Shown: positions 55,227-63,435, counted from the first letter of the stretch. The stretch is DNA of 64,000 nucleotides from Nocardioides luteus (GCF_015752315.1 NZ_JADOVJ010000001.1:1240001-1304000); one strand, 5' to 3'. Notes: generated by a model from the letters alone, not told the origin. Translations and numbers: made by a program.

Positions 55227-55402
55227 GCCAGTCGTACTCCATGCCTGATGGGGTCAGGGAACCCGGTGAGAGTCCGGGACTGACGCGCAGCGGTGAGGAT
55301 GACGGGCGGTACACGCACCTCCTCCGGGAGGGGCAGCCACTGGAGCCTGGCTCCGGGAAGGCGTCCCGCACCGATCGATTCCGAGTCCGAAGACCTGCTG
55401 GC
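55227..55402 (+). ncRNA. Cobalamin riboswitch 1
   Basis: All core elements are visible: CCCGGTGAGAGTCCGGG (P3-like arm), CGCAGCGGTGAGGATGA, the B12-box GCAGCCACTGGAGCC (55334-55348), GGGAAGGCG (about 55355-55363) and AGTCCGAAGACCTGC (55384-55398). The ends pair as P1, GCCAG (55227-55231) with CTGGC (55398-55402). It precedes the cobG-cobH fusion by about 70 bases and should repress the cob operon when adenosylcobalamin is plentiful. Confidence 0.93.
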
Positions 55403-55471
55403 TCTGGCGGCGCCCGCCGCCAGGTCACCACGTGCCCCGCGGAAGGGCACCTGACCAGAGCAGGTGTGGCG

Positions 55472-56959
55472 ATGTCCCGAGTCCGATCCGACCGGTGCCC
55501 AGGAGTCGGCCGTCCGTGGCCGGCCGACGACGGCCTGCTGGTGCGGCTGCGCCTGATCGGCGGCTCCGTCTCGTCGGCCTCGCTGCTCTCCTTGGTCTCC
55601 GTCGCCGAGACCTACGGCGACGGCCGTGTCTACCTGACCGGCCGTGCCAACCTGCAGGTACGCGGCCTGCCCGCCGTCGACGGTGCGCTGCCCAGCGAGG
55701 TGCTCACCGCGCTGAAGGCGACCGGTCTGGTGCCGGCGCAGACCCACGAGCTCGTACGCAACGTGATGGTCTCCCCGCAGACCGGGCTCGCCGGCGGCCG
55801 GGCCGACCTGCGTGGCGTGGCCGCCTCGCTGGACCGGCTGCTGTGCGCCTCGCCCCGGCTGGCGGCGCTGCCCGGGCGGTTCCTCTTCGTGCTCGACGAC
55901 GGTCGCGGCGACCTGGTCGCGCGGGAGTGCGACCTCGGTCTGGTGGCGCTCTCGGACGCTGAGGGTCAGCTGCGGGTCGGCGACTCGTGGGGGCCGGTCG
56001 TGCCGCTCGCCGAGGCCGCGTCCCGGCTGGTCGCGCTCGCCTCGCGCTTCCTGGACGTACGCGGCGAGGGGCCGTCGGCTGCCTGGCACGTCTCCGAACT
56101 GGGCGGCCCGCTCGTCGAGCCGGTCGAGGCCGACGACCGGGTGCCGGCGCCAGCCGCTGAGCTCGGGTTCGGCGAGGTGCCCGGCGGCGAGCATGTCGCC
56201 GCCACCGACGGAGCCCTGGACCGGGCCGCCGTCGAGGCGCTGGTGGAGCGGGCGCCGGCGGTCGTGGTGACGCCGTGGCGCGGCGTACTCGTGCCGGCGC
56301 CGCAGGTGCGCCCGACCCGGCGCTACGACTACATCGACCAGGGGCCGGCGATCTACGTCGACTCCTTCGCGACCATCCGCCGCGAGGCCGACCTCTCCGC
56401 GGTGCCCGCCGACGCCGAGCGGCTCGCGGTGCGGATGATCCACGGCAGCGGACAGGTCGACCTCGCCTCCGACCTGGTCATCCACCCCGGTCTGGTGAAG
56501 GCCGCGCGTGGTGCCCTCGAGGCCGGGGCACCGATCCTGTGCGACGCGACGATGGTCGCCACCGGAGTCACCCGCAGCCGGCTGCCGCGCGACAACGAGG
56601 TGCTCTGCATGCTCGGCGACGACCGCGTCCCGGCGCTGGCCCGTGCCTGGGGCACGACCCGCACCGCGGCCGCGCTGTCGCTGTGGGAGCCCTACCTCGA
56701 GGGCGCCGTGGTCGCCATCGGCAACGCTCCGACGGCGCTCTTCCACCTGCTCGAGATGATCCTCGACGGCGGTCCGCGGCCGGCCGCGATCGTCGGCTGC
56801 CCGGTCGGCTTCATCGGTGCCGCCGAGTCCAAGGAGGCGCTCGCCTCCTTCGCCGACGACCACGGGATCGACATCCCCTACGTCACCGTCCGTGGCCGCC
56901 GTGGCGGCTCCGCGATGACCTCGTCCGCACTCAACGCACTCGCCCAGGAGCAGGAATGA
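55472..56959 (+). CDS. cobH: Truncated CobG fused to precorrin-8X methylmutase CobH
   Basis: Fusion of 495 residues. Residues 1 to about 275 match the N-terminal part of precorrin-3B synthase CobG (CPGVGRPWPADDGLLVRLRL, LTGRANLQVRG, RNVMVSPQTG, VVVTPWRGVLV). The CobG C-terminus with its four cysteines (CTGxPGC and GCERxCG in mycobacterial CobG) is absent. Right after TPWRGVLVPAP the chain enters CobH (RRYDYIDQGPAIYVDSFATIR), with catalytic-region His in RMIHGSGQVD and the GRRGGSAM end. CobH moves the C11 methyl to C12 giving hydrogenobyrinate. The CobG part is likely inactive or needs help. The start is uncertain: ATG at 55472 or GTG at 55466. Confidence 0.88.
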   Translation: MSRVRSDRCPGVGRPWPADDGLLVRLRLIGGSVSSASLLSLVSVAETYGDGRVYLTGRANLQVRGLPAVDGALPSEVLTALKATGLVPAQTHELVRNVMVSPQTGLAGGRADLRGVAASLDRLLCASPRLAALPGRFLFVLDDGRGDLVARECDLGLVALSDAEGQLRVGDSWGPVVPLAEAASRLVALASRFLDVRGEGPSAAWHVSELGGPLVEPVEADDRVPAPAAELGFGEVPGGEHVAATDGALDRAAVEALVERAPAVVVTPWRGVLVPAPQVRPTRRYDYIDQGPAIYVDSFATIRREADLSAVPADAERLAVRMIHGSGQVDLASDLVIHPGLVKAARGALEAGAPILCDATMVATGVTRSRLPRDNEVLCMLGDDRVPALARAWGTTRTAAALSLWEPYLEGAVVAIGNAPTALFHLLEMILDGGPRPAAIVGCPVGFIGAAESKEALASFADDHGIDIPYVTVRGRRGGSAMTSSALNALAQEQE

Positions 56960-58557
56960 GCAGCACTCAGCAGGCTCTGGGACGGTTCACCGTCGTCGGC
57001 ATCGGCCCGGGCGACCCCGAGCTGATCACCCTCAAGGCCGCCCGGCTGATCGGCGCGGCACCGGTGATCGCCTACCACGCCGGGGTGCGCAAGCAGTCCC
57101 ACGCCCGCCGGATCGCCTCCTCGCTGATCCCGGCCGGTGCGGTGGAGGAGGAGCTGCGCTACCCGGTCACCACCGGAACCACCTCGCACCCGGGTGGCTA
57201 CGTCGGGGCGATGGCCGAGTTCTACGAGTCCTGCGCGGTCCGGCTCTCCGCCCACCTCGACGCCGGCCGCGACGTGGTCCTGCTCGCCGAGGGCGACCCG
57301 CTCTTCTACGGCTCCTCGATGTATCTCCACGACCGGTTCAAGGAGGTCTACGAGACTTCTGTGGTTCCGGGCGTCCCGGCCTTCGCGGCCGCCACCGCCG
57401 CCGTCTCGACACCGCTGGTGCGCCAGACCGACGTCCTCACCGTGCTGCCCGGGACCCTGCCCGAGCCCGAGCTCGCCCGGCGTCTCGCCGACACCGAGGC
57501 CGCGATCATCATGAAGCTCGGCCGGACCTTCCCGGCGGTCCGCTCCGCGCTTGCCGCGGCCGGGCGGCTCGAAGGTGCCTGGTACGTCGAGCGTGCCTCG
57601 CAGCCGGAGGAGCGCTGGCTGCCGGTTGCCGATGTGGACCCGTCGTCCGTGCCGTACTTCTCGCTCATCGTCGTCCCCGGCGACTCTCAGCCCTCCGCTG
57701 GTCGAGCCGGAGTCGTGAGGGACGAACGACTCCGTGTCGAGACCAACACGGTCGACTCGAGCGCGTCAGGGGACTGTGTTGGTCTCGACACGCCTCCGCC
57801 TAGCGGCTCCGGCGGCTCGACCAGCGACGGGGAGGTGCTGGTCGTCGGGCTGGGGCCGGGGCCCGATGGGTGGCTGACGCCCGAGGTGAGCACGGCGCTC
57901 GCCGAGGTCGGCCACGTCGTCGGCTATGCGCCGTACGTCAACCGGGTGCCGCAGCGTGAGGGGCTGCGGCGGCACGCGTCGGGCAACACCGTCGAGGTCG
58001 ACCGAGCCCGGCACGCCCTGGACCTGGCGCTCGCAGGGGAGCGGGTCGCCGTGGTCTCCGGCGGCGACGCCGGCGTCTTCGGGATGGCCTCGGCCGTGTT
58101 CGAGGCGGCTTCTGACCCGGCCTATGCCGGCGTACGTGTCCGGGTGCTGCCCGGCGTCAGCGCCGTCCAGGCGGTGGCCGCGCGTGCGGGCGCTCCCGTC
58201 GGCGCCGACTTCGCGGTGATGTCGCTCTCCGACCGGCTCAAGCCGTGGTCCGTCATCGAGGAGCGGCTGCGTGCGGTCGCCGCCGCCGACCTGGTGCTGG
58301 CGATCTACAACCCAGCGTCGCGCTCGCGCACCGAGCAGATCGGCCTGGCTCGTGACGTACTCCTCGAGCAGCGCAAGCCGGACACCGTCGTCATCGTCGG
58401 GCGCGACGTGGGTCGGGCCGAGGAGTCGTTGACGGTGACCACCCTCGGTGAGCTGGACCCGGGGTCGATCGACATGAAGTGCCTGGTCATCGTGGGGGCG
58501 AGCTCGACCCGGGTGACCCCGGCGGGGCAGGTCTGGACGCCGAGGTTCGTCCAGTGA
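56956..58557 (+). CDS. cobIJ: CobI-CobJ fusion (precorrin-2 C20- and precorrin-3B C17-methyltransferases)
   Basis: Two tetrapyrrole methylases in one chain of 533 residues. CobI (about 1-245) has VVGIGPGDPELITLKAARLI and LLAEGDPLFYGSSMYL. CobJ (about 292-533) has VVGLGPGPDGWLTPEV, VVSGGDAGVFGMAS and AIYNPASRSRTEQI. Both use S-adenosylmethionine. The linker (about 246-290) is encoded by a 129-bp nested palindrome. ATG overlaps the cobGH stop (ATGA), and the stop overlaps the cobM GTG. CobI-CobJ fusions are known in actinobacteria; the palindromic linker is the oddity. Confidence 0.94.
   Translation: MSSTQQALGRFTVVGIGPGDPELITLKAARLIGAAPVIAYHAGVRKQSHARRIASSLIPAGAVEEELRYPVTTGTTSHPGGYVGAMAEFYESCAVRLSAHLDAGRDVVLLAEGDPLFYGSSMYLHDRFKEVYETSVVPGVPAFAAATAAVSTPLVRQTDVLTVLPGTLPEPELARRLADTEAAIIMKLGRTFPAVRSALAAAGRLEGAWYVERASQPEERWLPVADVDPSSVPYFSLIVVPGDSQPSAGRAGVVRDERLRVETNTVDSSASGDCVGLDTPPPSGSGGSTSDGEVLVVGLGPGPDGWLTPEVSTALAEVGHVVGYAPYVNRVPQREGLRRHASGNTVEVDRARHALDLALAGERVAVVSGGDAGVFGMASAVFEAASDPAYAGVRVRVLPGVSAVQAVAARAGAPVGADFAVMSLSDRLKPWSVIEERLRAVAAADLVLAIYNPASRSRTEQIGLARDVLLEQRKPDTVVIVGRDVGRAEESLTVTTLGELDPGSIDMKCLVIVGASSTRVTPAGQVWTPRFVQ
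57697..57825 (+). repeat. REP-like nested palindrome inside cobIJ
   Basis: Outer arms GCTGGTCGAGCCG (57697-57709) and CGGCTCGACCAGC (57813-57825) are perfect complements. Inner arms GTGTCGAGACCAACAC (57734-57749) and GTGTTGGTCTCGACAC (57776-57791) are also perfect. The total of 129 bases is exactly 43 codons and stays open. Related TCGAGACCAAC/GTCGAGC text recurs at the ends of the repeats near 45.0 kb and at the cobM end. Confidence 0.85.
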
Positions 58558-59351
58558 CCGGCCAGCAGGTGCCCGGTCGGACGGTCCACTTCGTCGGTGC
58601 CGGGCCCGGCGCGGCCGACCTGCTGACCGTGCGTGCGACGCGGTTGCTCGAGGCCGCCGACGTGGTGCTCTACCCGGGCACCTATCTGGATCCCGAGGTG
58701 CTGGCCCACTGCAGCCCCGAGGCCGAGCTGGTCGACACCCAGAAGCTCGATCTGGACCAGATCGTCGGTGCGATCGTCGCCGCTCAACGTGCCGGCAGGC
58801 AGGTCGTGCGCCTCGTCTCCGGCGACCCGTCCGTCTACTCGGCGGTCGCGGAGCAGACCCGGCGGCTCGACGTCGCCGAGGTGCCCTGGGACGTGACTCC
58901 CGGCGTGCCCGCCTACGCTGCCGCGGCCGCGCTGGTCGGCCGCGAGCTCACCGTGCCGCTGGTGGCCCAGTCGGTCGTCCTCACCCGCACCCAGGCCCGG
59001 TCGACGGCCATGCCGGAGGGGGAGTCGCTGGCTGCGTACGCCGCCACCGGGGCCACCCTGGTGCTCCACCTGGCGATCCGGCGCACCCGCGAGCTGATGG
59101 CCGAGCTGCTGCCGTACTACGGCCCTGAGTGTCCGGTCGTGGTGGTCTATCGCGCCAGCCAGCCCGACGAGCTGGTGCTGCGCGGGACGGTCGCGACGAT
59201 CGCCGACGCGGTCGAAGAGGCCGGGCTCCGCCAGGCCGCCGTGATCCTCGCCGGGCCCGCGCTGGCCCGCGACGGCGGAGAGTCGTTCCTCTACGACGCG
59301 GCTCGCCCGCGTGTCTCGACGAGCTCGACCACCGGGTCGGGAGGTTCCTGA
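58554..59351 (+). CDS. cobM: Precorrin-4 C11-methyltransferase
   Basis: Tetrapyrrole methylase of 265 residues converting precorrin-4 to precorrin-5. It has VHFVGAGPGAADLLTVRA, VVLYPGTYLDPEVL, RLVSGDPSVYSAVAEQ and the CPVVVVYRASQPDE motif. GTG overlaps the cobIJ stop. The last 14 or so residues (RVSTSSTTGSGGS) are low-complexity and encoded by a copy of the same TCTCGACGAGCTCGACCACC repeat family. Its stop overlaps bluB (TGATG). Confidence 0.95.
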   Translation: MTGQQVPGRTVHFVGAGPGAADLLTVRATRLLEAADVVLYPGTYLDPEVLAHCSPEAELVDTQKLDLDQIVGAIVAAQRAGRQVVRLVSGDPSVYSAVAEQTRRLDVAEVPWDVTPGVPAYAAAAALVGRELTVPLVAQSVVLTRTQARSTAMPEGESLAAYAATGATLVLHLAIRRTRELMAELLPYYGPECPVVVVYRASQPDELVLRGTVATIADAVEEAGLRQAAVILAGPALARDGGESFLYDAARPRVSTSSTTGSGGS

Positions 59352-59968
59352 TGGACCTCTACGACGCCATCAACCGTCGCCGCGACACTCGCGCGGAGTT
59401 CACCGGCGAGCCGGTAGCGCCCGAGGTCCTGGATCGGCTCCTCTCCGCCGCCCACGCCGCCCCGAGCGTGGGGATGTCGCAGCCGTGGGACTTCGTGCTC
59501 GTACGCGACGCCGACCGCCTCGAGCGCTTCCACACCCACGTCGCGACCGAGCGGGAGACCTTCGCCGCCACCCTGTCCGGCGAGCGGGCCGAGACCTTCT
59601 CCCGGATCAAGATCGAGGGCATCCGCGAGTCCGGCCTGGGCATCGTGGTCGGCTACGACCCGAGCCGCGGCGGCCCCAACGTCCTCGGCCGCCACGCCAT
59701 CGCCGACGCCGGCCTCTACTCGGTCGTCTGCGCCATCCAGAACCTCTGGCTCGCCGCCACCGCCGAGGGCCTCGGCGTCGGCTGGGTCAGCTTCTACCGC
59801 GAGGAGTTCCTGCGCGACCTGGTCGGGATGCCCGAGGGCGTACGCCCCGTCGCCTGGCTCTGCGTCGGACACGTCGCCGACCTCCCCGACGTCCCCGACC
59901 TGGAGCGCTTCGGCTGGCGCCACCGCTCACCGCTCTCGACCGTGGTCCACGAGGAGAAGTTCGGGTAG
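59351..59968 (+). CDS. bluB: 5,6-dimethylbenzimidazole synthase
   Basis: Flavin-destroying nitroreductase-fold enzyme of 205 residues that makes the lower ligand of cobalamin from FMNH2 and oxygen. It has the N-terminal YDAINRRRDTRAEFTGEPV, the flavin region HAAPSVGMSQPWDFV and the BluB stretch EGLGVGWVSFYREEFLRDLV. It overlaps cobM by one base. Its presence shows that oxygen-dependent lower-ligand synthesis goes with this aerobic pathway. Confidence 0.94.
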   Translation: MDLYDAINRRRDTRAEFTGEPVAPEVLDRLLSAAHAAPSVGMSQPWDFVLVRDADRLERFHTHVATERETFAATLSGERAETFSRIKIEGIRESGLGIVVGYDPSRGGPNVLGRHAIADAGLYSVVCAIQNLWLAATAEGLGVGWVSFYREEFLRDLVGMPEGVRPVAWLCVGHVADLPDVPDLERFGWRHRSPLSTVVHEEKFG

Positions 59969-59985
59969 TCCGTCAGAATCGGCGG

Positions 59986-60621
59986 GTGAAGAAGTACATC
60001 CTCTTCGACCATGACGGTGTCCTGGTGGACACCGAGCCCTGGTATTTCAGGGCCGGGGCGCGAGCCTTGGCCGCGATCGGTGTGACGTTGGACCAGGAGC
60101 GGTATCTCCGGGACATGAGCCTGGGTCTGGGGACCTGGGAGCAGGCGCGAGCGGCCGGCGTCGACGAGCGGGTCATCGACAGGCTGCGGGAGGTTCGCGA
60201 CGCCTACTACCAGGAGTATCTGCGGACCGAGGCGATCGAGATCGAGGGTGTCGTCGAGGTGCTGGCGGAGCTGTCGAAGCACGTTCGGATGGCCGTCGTG
60301 ACGACGGCGAAGCGCGCTGATTTCGAGGTGATCCACGAACACCGTCAGCTCAGGGGGTTCATGGACTTCGTCCTCGTCCGCGAGGACTACGAGCACTCCA
60401 AACCGCACCCGGAGCCCTATCTGACCGCGTTGAGGCGGTTCGGGGCGGCCAAGGAGGAGGCGCTCGTCGTCGAGGACTCGTCCCGAGGTCTCAGCTCGGC
60501 CGTCGCGGCCGGGATCGACTGCGTGGTCGTACACAACGACTTCACCGGCACTCAGGACTTCTCCCAAGCTACTTACCGCATCGACACCTTGGGAGAGCTG
60601 AAGCGCATCGCGCTCGGATGA
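59986..60621 (+). CDS. HAD-family hydrolase
   Basis: Phosphatase-like protein of 211 residues with HAD motif I (FDHDGVLVDTE), motif II (VVTTAKR), the Lys of motif III (HSKPHPEPYL) and motif IV (VVEDSSRGL). It resembles the beta-phosphoglucomutase/phosphoglycolate phosphatase subgroup. It starts with GTG 17 bases after bluB and ends 9 bases before the IS30 element. A role in cobalamin synthesis, for example ribazole phosphate dephosphorylation, is possible but speculative. Confidence 0.88.
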   Translation: MKKYILFDHDGVLVDTEPWYFRAGARALAAIGVTLDQERYLRDMSLGLGTWEQARAAGVDERVIDRLREVRDAYYQEYLRTEAIEIEGVVEVLAELSKHVRMAVVTTAKRADFEVIHEHRQLRGFMDFVLVREDYEHSKPHPEPYLTALRRFGAAKEEALVVEDSSRGLSSAVAAGIDCVVVHNDFTGTQDFSQATYRIDTLGELKRIALG

Positions 60622-60629
60622 GATGCCGA

Positions 60630-62019
60630 CCTTTTACTAGACGATGACACTTTGTGAAGCCGGTGGACTCAACCGGTCGAAGCAACGCTGAGTTGAAGGA
60701 GCGTTGTGATGCCGACGGGGAAGCCCTTTTCACAGGAGTGTCGTTCTCGAGTCGTGGATCTGATCTGTGCGGGTATGTCGGCACGGCGGGCTGCTGATGT
60801 GGTCGGCGTGGCGAAACCGACCGCGGTGCTGTGGTGGCATCAGGCTTGCCCAGTGCCGATTCCACTTGAGCCGGGTGCGTTACGGGGTGGGCTGGGCACA
60901 GTGCTACAGAGTGACCCGAGTGTCCCCGGTACCGACCGTGCAGGCCGTCAGCGTCGTTGTTTGACCGCCCAGGATCGTGCGGTGATCGCTGCAGGACTGG
61001 CTGATCGGTGGTCGCAGGCCAAGATCGCTGCGGTGATCGGGCGGGATAGGTCGGTGGTGTGCCGCGAGGTCGCCCGCAACACCGGCCACGATGGTGTCTA
61101 TCGCGGTGAGGTGGCTCATCGGGCAGCCCACCAGCGCCGCCGGCGTCCCAAGGAGTTCAAGCTGGCCGCGAACCCACGACTGTCTCGGCTGATCGAGACC
61201 TGGATGGACCAGGGCTGGTCACCCGGGTTGATCGCGGCGGTGCTGCGCACCGATCACCCCGGTGCCGATCCGGCTGCGAGGATGGGACGGGTGAGTCACG
61301 AGACGATCTACCGGGCCCTCTATGTTCAAACCCGCGGTCAGCTCCGAGCCGATCTACATCGATGCCTCTCTACTCGGCGCAAGGCCCGCAAACCTCGTGG
61401 CCGTTCCAGCCATGACCCCAGCAAGAACGCCTATGCCGAGGCATTCAAGATCAGTCAACGACCTGCCGAGGTCGCTGACCGAGCCGTTCCGGGGCACTGG
61501 GAGGGCGACTTGATCCTCGGGAGCGGGAACGGCTCAGCGATCGGCACCTTGGTCGAACGCACCACCCGGTTCGTGATCCTGCTCCACCTGCCCGGTCGCC
61601 ACGACGCCGAGACCGTTGCTGAAGCGATGATCCGCGAGATGGGCACGCTGCCCGATCACCTACGACGCTCGATCACCTGGGACCGTGGCCTTGAACTTGC
61701 CCGCTACCAGCACATCCAGGTCGAGCTCGGCACCACCATCTACTTCGCCGATCCACACTCCCCCTGGCAGCGAGGATCCAACGAGAACACCAACCGGCTC
61801 CTCAGACACTGGTTCGAGAAGAGCAGCGACCTCTCACGCCACACTCCCCAAGACCTCCAACGCATCGCCGACACCCTCAACCAACGCCCACGCCCTACCC
61901 TTGACCTACAGACGCCGGCCCAACGGCTGGCCCAGCTGCTGAACCCAGCAGCCTGACCAACCGTTGCTTCGACCGGTTGAGTCCACCGCCTTCACAAAGT
62001 GTCATCGTCTAGTAAAAGG
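60630..62019 (+). mobile_element. IS30-family insertion sequence
   Basis: Element of 1390 bp with 58-bp terminal inverted repeats (60630-60687 and 61962-62019), identical but for one position and starting CCTTTTACTAGACGATGAC. It carries one transposase gene. No target-site duplication is clear (flanks CGA and GGC). The right end overlaps the last 28 bases of cobL on the minus strand. The intact ends and open transposase suggest a recent, perhaps active, copy. Confidence 0.92.
60709..61956 (+). CDS. IS30-family transposase
   Basis: Transposase of 415 residues. N-terminal helix-turn-helix regions (CAGMSARRAADVVGVAKPT and the IS30-type LTAQDRAVIAAGLADRWSQAKIAAVIGRD) are followed by an RNase H-like domain with D267 (GHWEGDLI), D325 (ITWDRG) and E359 (RGSNENTN), the IS30 DDE triad. 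ATG at 60709 has AAGGAG; a GTG three bases upstream is less well spaced. Full length, no frameshift. Confidence 0.95.
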   Translation: MPTGKPFSQECRSRVVDLICAGMSARRAADVVGVAKPTAVLWWHQACPVPIPLEPGALRGGLGTVLQSDPSVPGTDRAGRQRRCLTAQDRAVIAAGLADRWSQAKIAAVIGRDRSVVCREVARNTGHDGVYRGEVAHRAAHQRRRRPKEFKLAANPRLSRLIETWMDQGWSPGLIAAVLRTDHPGADPAARMGRVSHETIYRALYVQTRGQLRADLHRCLSTRRKARKPRGRSSHDPSKNAYAEAFKISQRPAEVADRAVPGHWEGDLILGSGNGSAIGTLVERTTRFVILLHLPGRHDAETVAEAMIREMGTLPDHLRRSITWDRGLELARYQHIQVELGTTIYFADPHSPWQRGSNENTNRLLRHWFEKSSDLSRHTPQDLQRIADTLNQRPRPTLDLQTPAQRLAQLLNPAA

Positions 62020-63209
62020 GGCGCGCGGTAGGCCCACTGCACGACGGTGCGCTGAGGCGCCCAGCCGCGGAAGGTGCCGATCGTGTCGACGGACTCCACA
62101 GAGATCCGGGTCAGCTCGCCGCCCAGCTCGGCATGCTGTCGCGTCAGGAGCTGCTCGGTCTCCAGGGTGACGCCGTGGACGACCAGACGACCGCCGGGGC
62201 GGAGGGCGGCGAGGCAGGTGTCGAGGACGCCGGGGCGGGTTGCGCCGCCGCCGATGAAGATCGCGTCGGGGGAGCGGAGGCCGGGCAGGGCGTCGGGGGC
62301 GCGGCCCTCGACGACGGCGAGGCCGGGTACGCCGAGGCGGGTCGCGTTGCGGGCGATCCGGGCGGCCCGCTCGGGGCTGGCCTCGATGGCCGTCGTGGTG
62401 CAGGAGGGGTGCGCCCGCATCCACTCGATCCCGACCGAGCCGGCGCCGGCGCCGACGTCCCACAGGTGCGCCCCAGGAGTGGGTGCCAGTCGGGCCAGGG
62501 CCGAGGCGCGCAGGTCGCGCTTGGTCAGCTGGCCGTCGTTCTCGAAGACGTCATCGGGCAGGCCCGCAGCCCAGCCGAGAGAGGGCGCGCCGACGCACTC
62601 GATCGCGACGATGTTGAGCCGTGGTGACTCGCCCGCCCAGGTCGAGGCCGTCCCCGTCCGGGCGCTCTCGGTCTCTGCGCCCAGCTCGCCGAGGACGGTC
62701 ATCGTCGACGCGCCGAACCCGCTCGTGATCAGCAGGTTCGCGAGCTCGGCCGGGGTCGACCCGTCGGAGGAGAGGGCCAGGATCCGGCGGCCGGGGGCGA
62801 GCTCGCGGGCGACCAGCGACACGTCGCGGCCGACCAGACTGACTGCCACGCACGACTCGGCCGGCCAGCCCATCCGGGCGCGGGCGAGGGCGACGGAGGA
62901 GACGGCCGGCTCGATGCGTACGTTGGCTGCTCCGAGCAGGTCGATCAGGGTCGTACCGATGCCGGAGACCAGCGGGTCGCCCGAGGCCAGCGCGACGACA
63001 GGGGCGTCCGTCGGCAGCGACTCGAGCAGGGCCGGGAGCCCCTCGCGCAGCGGCGAGGGCCAGGGCTCGCGCCGCTGGCCGGGAACGTCGGGGACGAGGT
63101 CGAGATGACGCTTGCCGCCGAGGAGGGTCGCGGCGTCCTGGATCAGCTGCTGGTGACGTACGGGGATCTCGTCCCAACCTCCGGCACCGATGCCCACCAC
63201 GACGATCAT
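61992..63209 (-). CDS. cobL: Precorrin-6Y C5,15-methyltransferase (decarboxylating)
   Basis: Two-domain methylase of 405 residues. The N-terminal CbiE-like part (VVVGIGAGGWDEIP, VVALASGDPLVSGIG) methylates C5; the C-terminal CbiT-like part (LWDVGAGAGSVGIEWMRAHP, AIEASPERAARIARN, IFIGGGATRPGVLD) methylates C15 and decarboxylates. The terminal residues LLLDDDTL are read from the IS30 inverted repeat, so the native stop was displaced by the insertion, with the fold apparently spared. It lies opposite to the other cob genes and is divergent from the second riboswitch. Confidence 0.93.
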   Translation of the reverse strand: MIVVVGIGAGGWDEIPVRHQQLIQDAATLLGGKRHLDLVPDVPGQRREPWPSPLREGLPALLESLPTDAPVVALASGDPLVSGIGTTLIDLLGAANVRIEPAVSSVALARARMGWPAESCVAVSLVGRDVSLVARELAPGRRILALSSDGSTPAELANLLITSGFGASTMTVLGELGAETESARTGTASTWAGESPRLNIVAIECVGAPSLGWAAGLPDDVFENDGQLTKRDLRASALARLAPTPGAHLWDVGAGAGSVGIEWMRAHPSCTTTAIEASPERAARIARNATRLGVPGLAVVEGRAPDALPGLRSPDAIFIGGGATRPGVLDTCLAALRPGGRLVVHGVTLETEQLLTRQHAELGGELTRISVESVDTIGTFRGWAPQRTVVQWAYRAPLLLDDDTL

Positions 63210-63280
63210 GAGGCCAGACGCTACAGTGACCGCACAGGCGCGAGGTGCCCCGACTGCCCAGTCATCGGCTCGAGAGGAGA

Positions 63281-63392
63281 GCTGGTGAGGACGGTGGGAC
63301 GGGAGAATCTGGGAAGCCGGTGAGATTCCGGCACAGGCCCGCTGCGGTGAACCGAGCCCCACACGGGGGACTCGGCAAGTCCGAAGACCGGC
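63281..63392 (+). ncRNA. Cobalamin riboswitch 2 (compact)
   Basis: Core text GGGAAGCCGGTGAGATTCC, GGCCCGCTGCGGTGAACC and AAGTCCGAAGACCGGCC is clear, and the ends pair as P1 (GCTGGT 63281-63286 with ACCGGC 63387-63392). The segment between GCGGTGA and AGTCCGAAGACC is short and lacks the GCCACTG...GGGAAGG block seen in riboswitch 1. It lies 43 bases before the chelatase gene and 72 after the divergent cobL start. Confidence 0.88.
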
Positions 63393-63435
63393 CCCGCGTC
63401 CATCCATCCAACGCGATAGGGAGCGGGAGCCTCTC

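Noticed and set aside
53927..55471. Upstream extension of the cobG-cobH frame
   Set aside because: It runs through the riboswitch and antisense to the binding-protein gene; CobG similarity begins only after 55472.
53942..56863. A 973-codon minus-strand open frame covering the cobGH region
   Set aside because: Only its last 393 codons are a real gene (binding lipoprotein). The rest lies opposite the riboswitch and cobGH, has no family resemblance and reflects GC-rich antisense frames.
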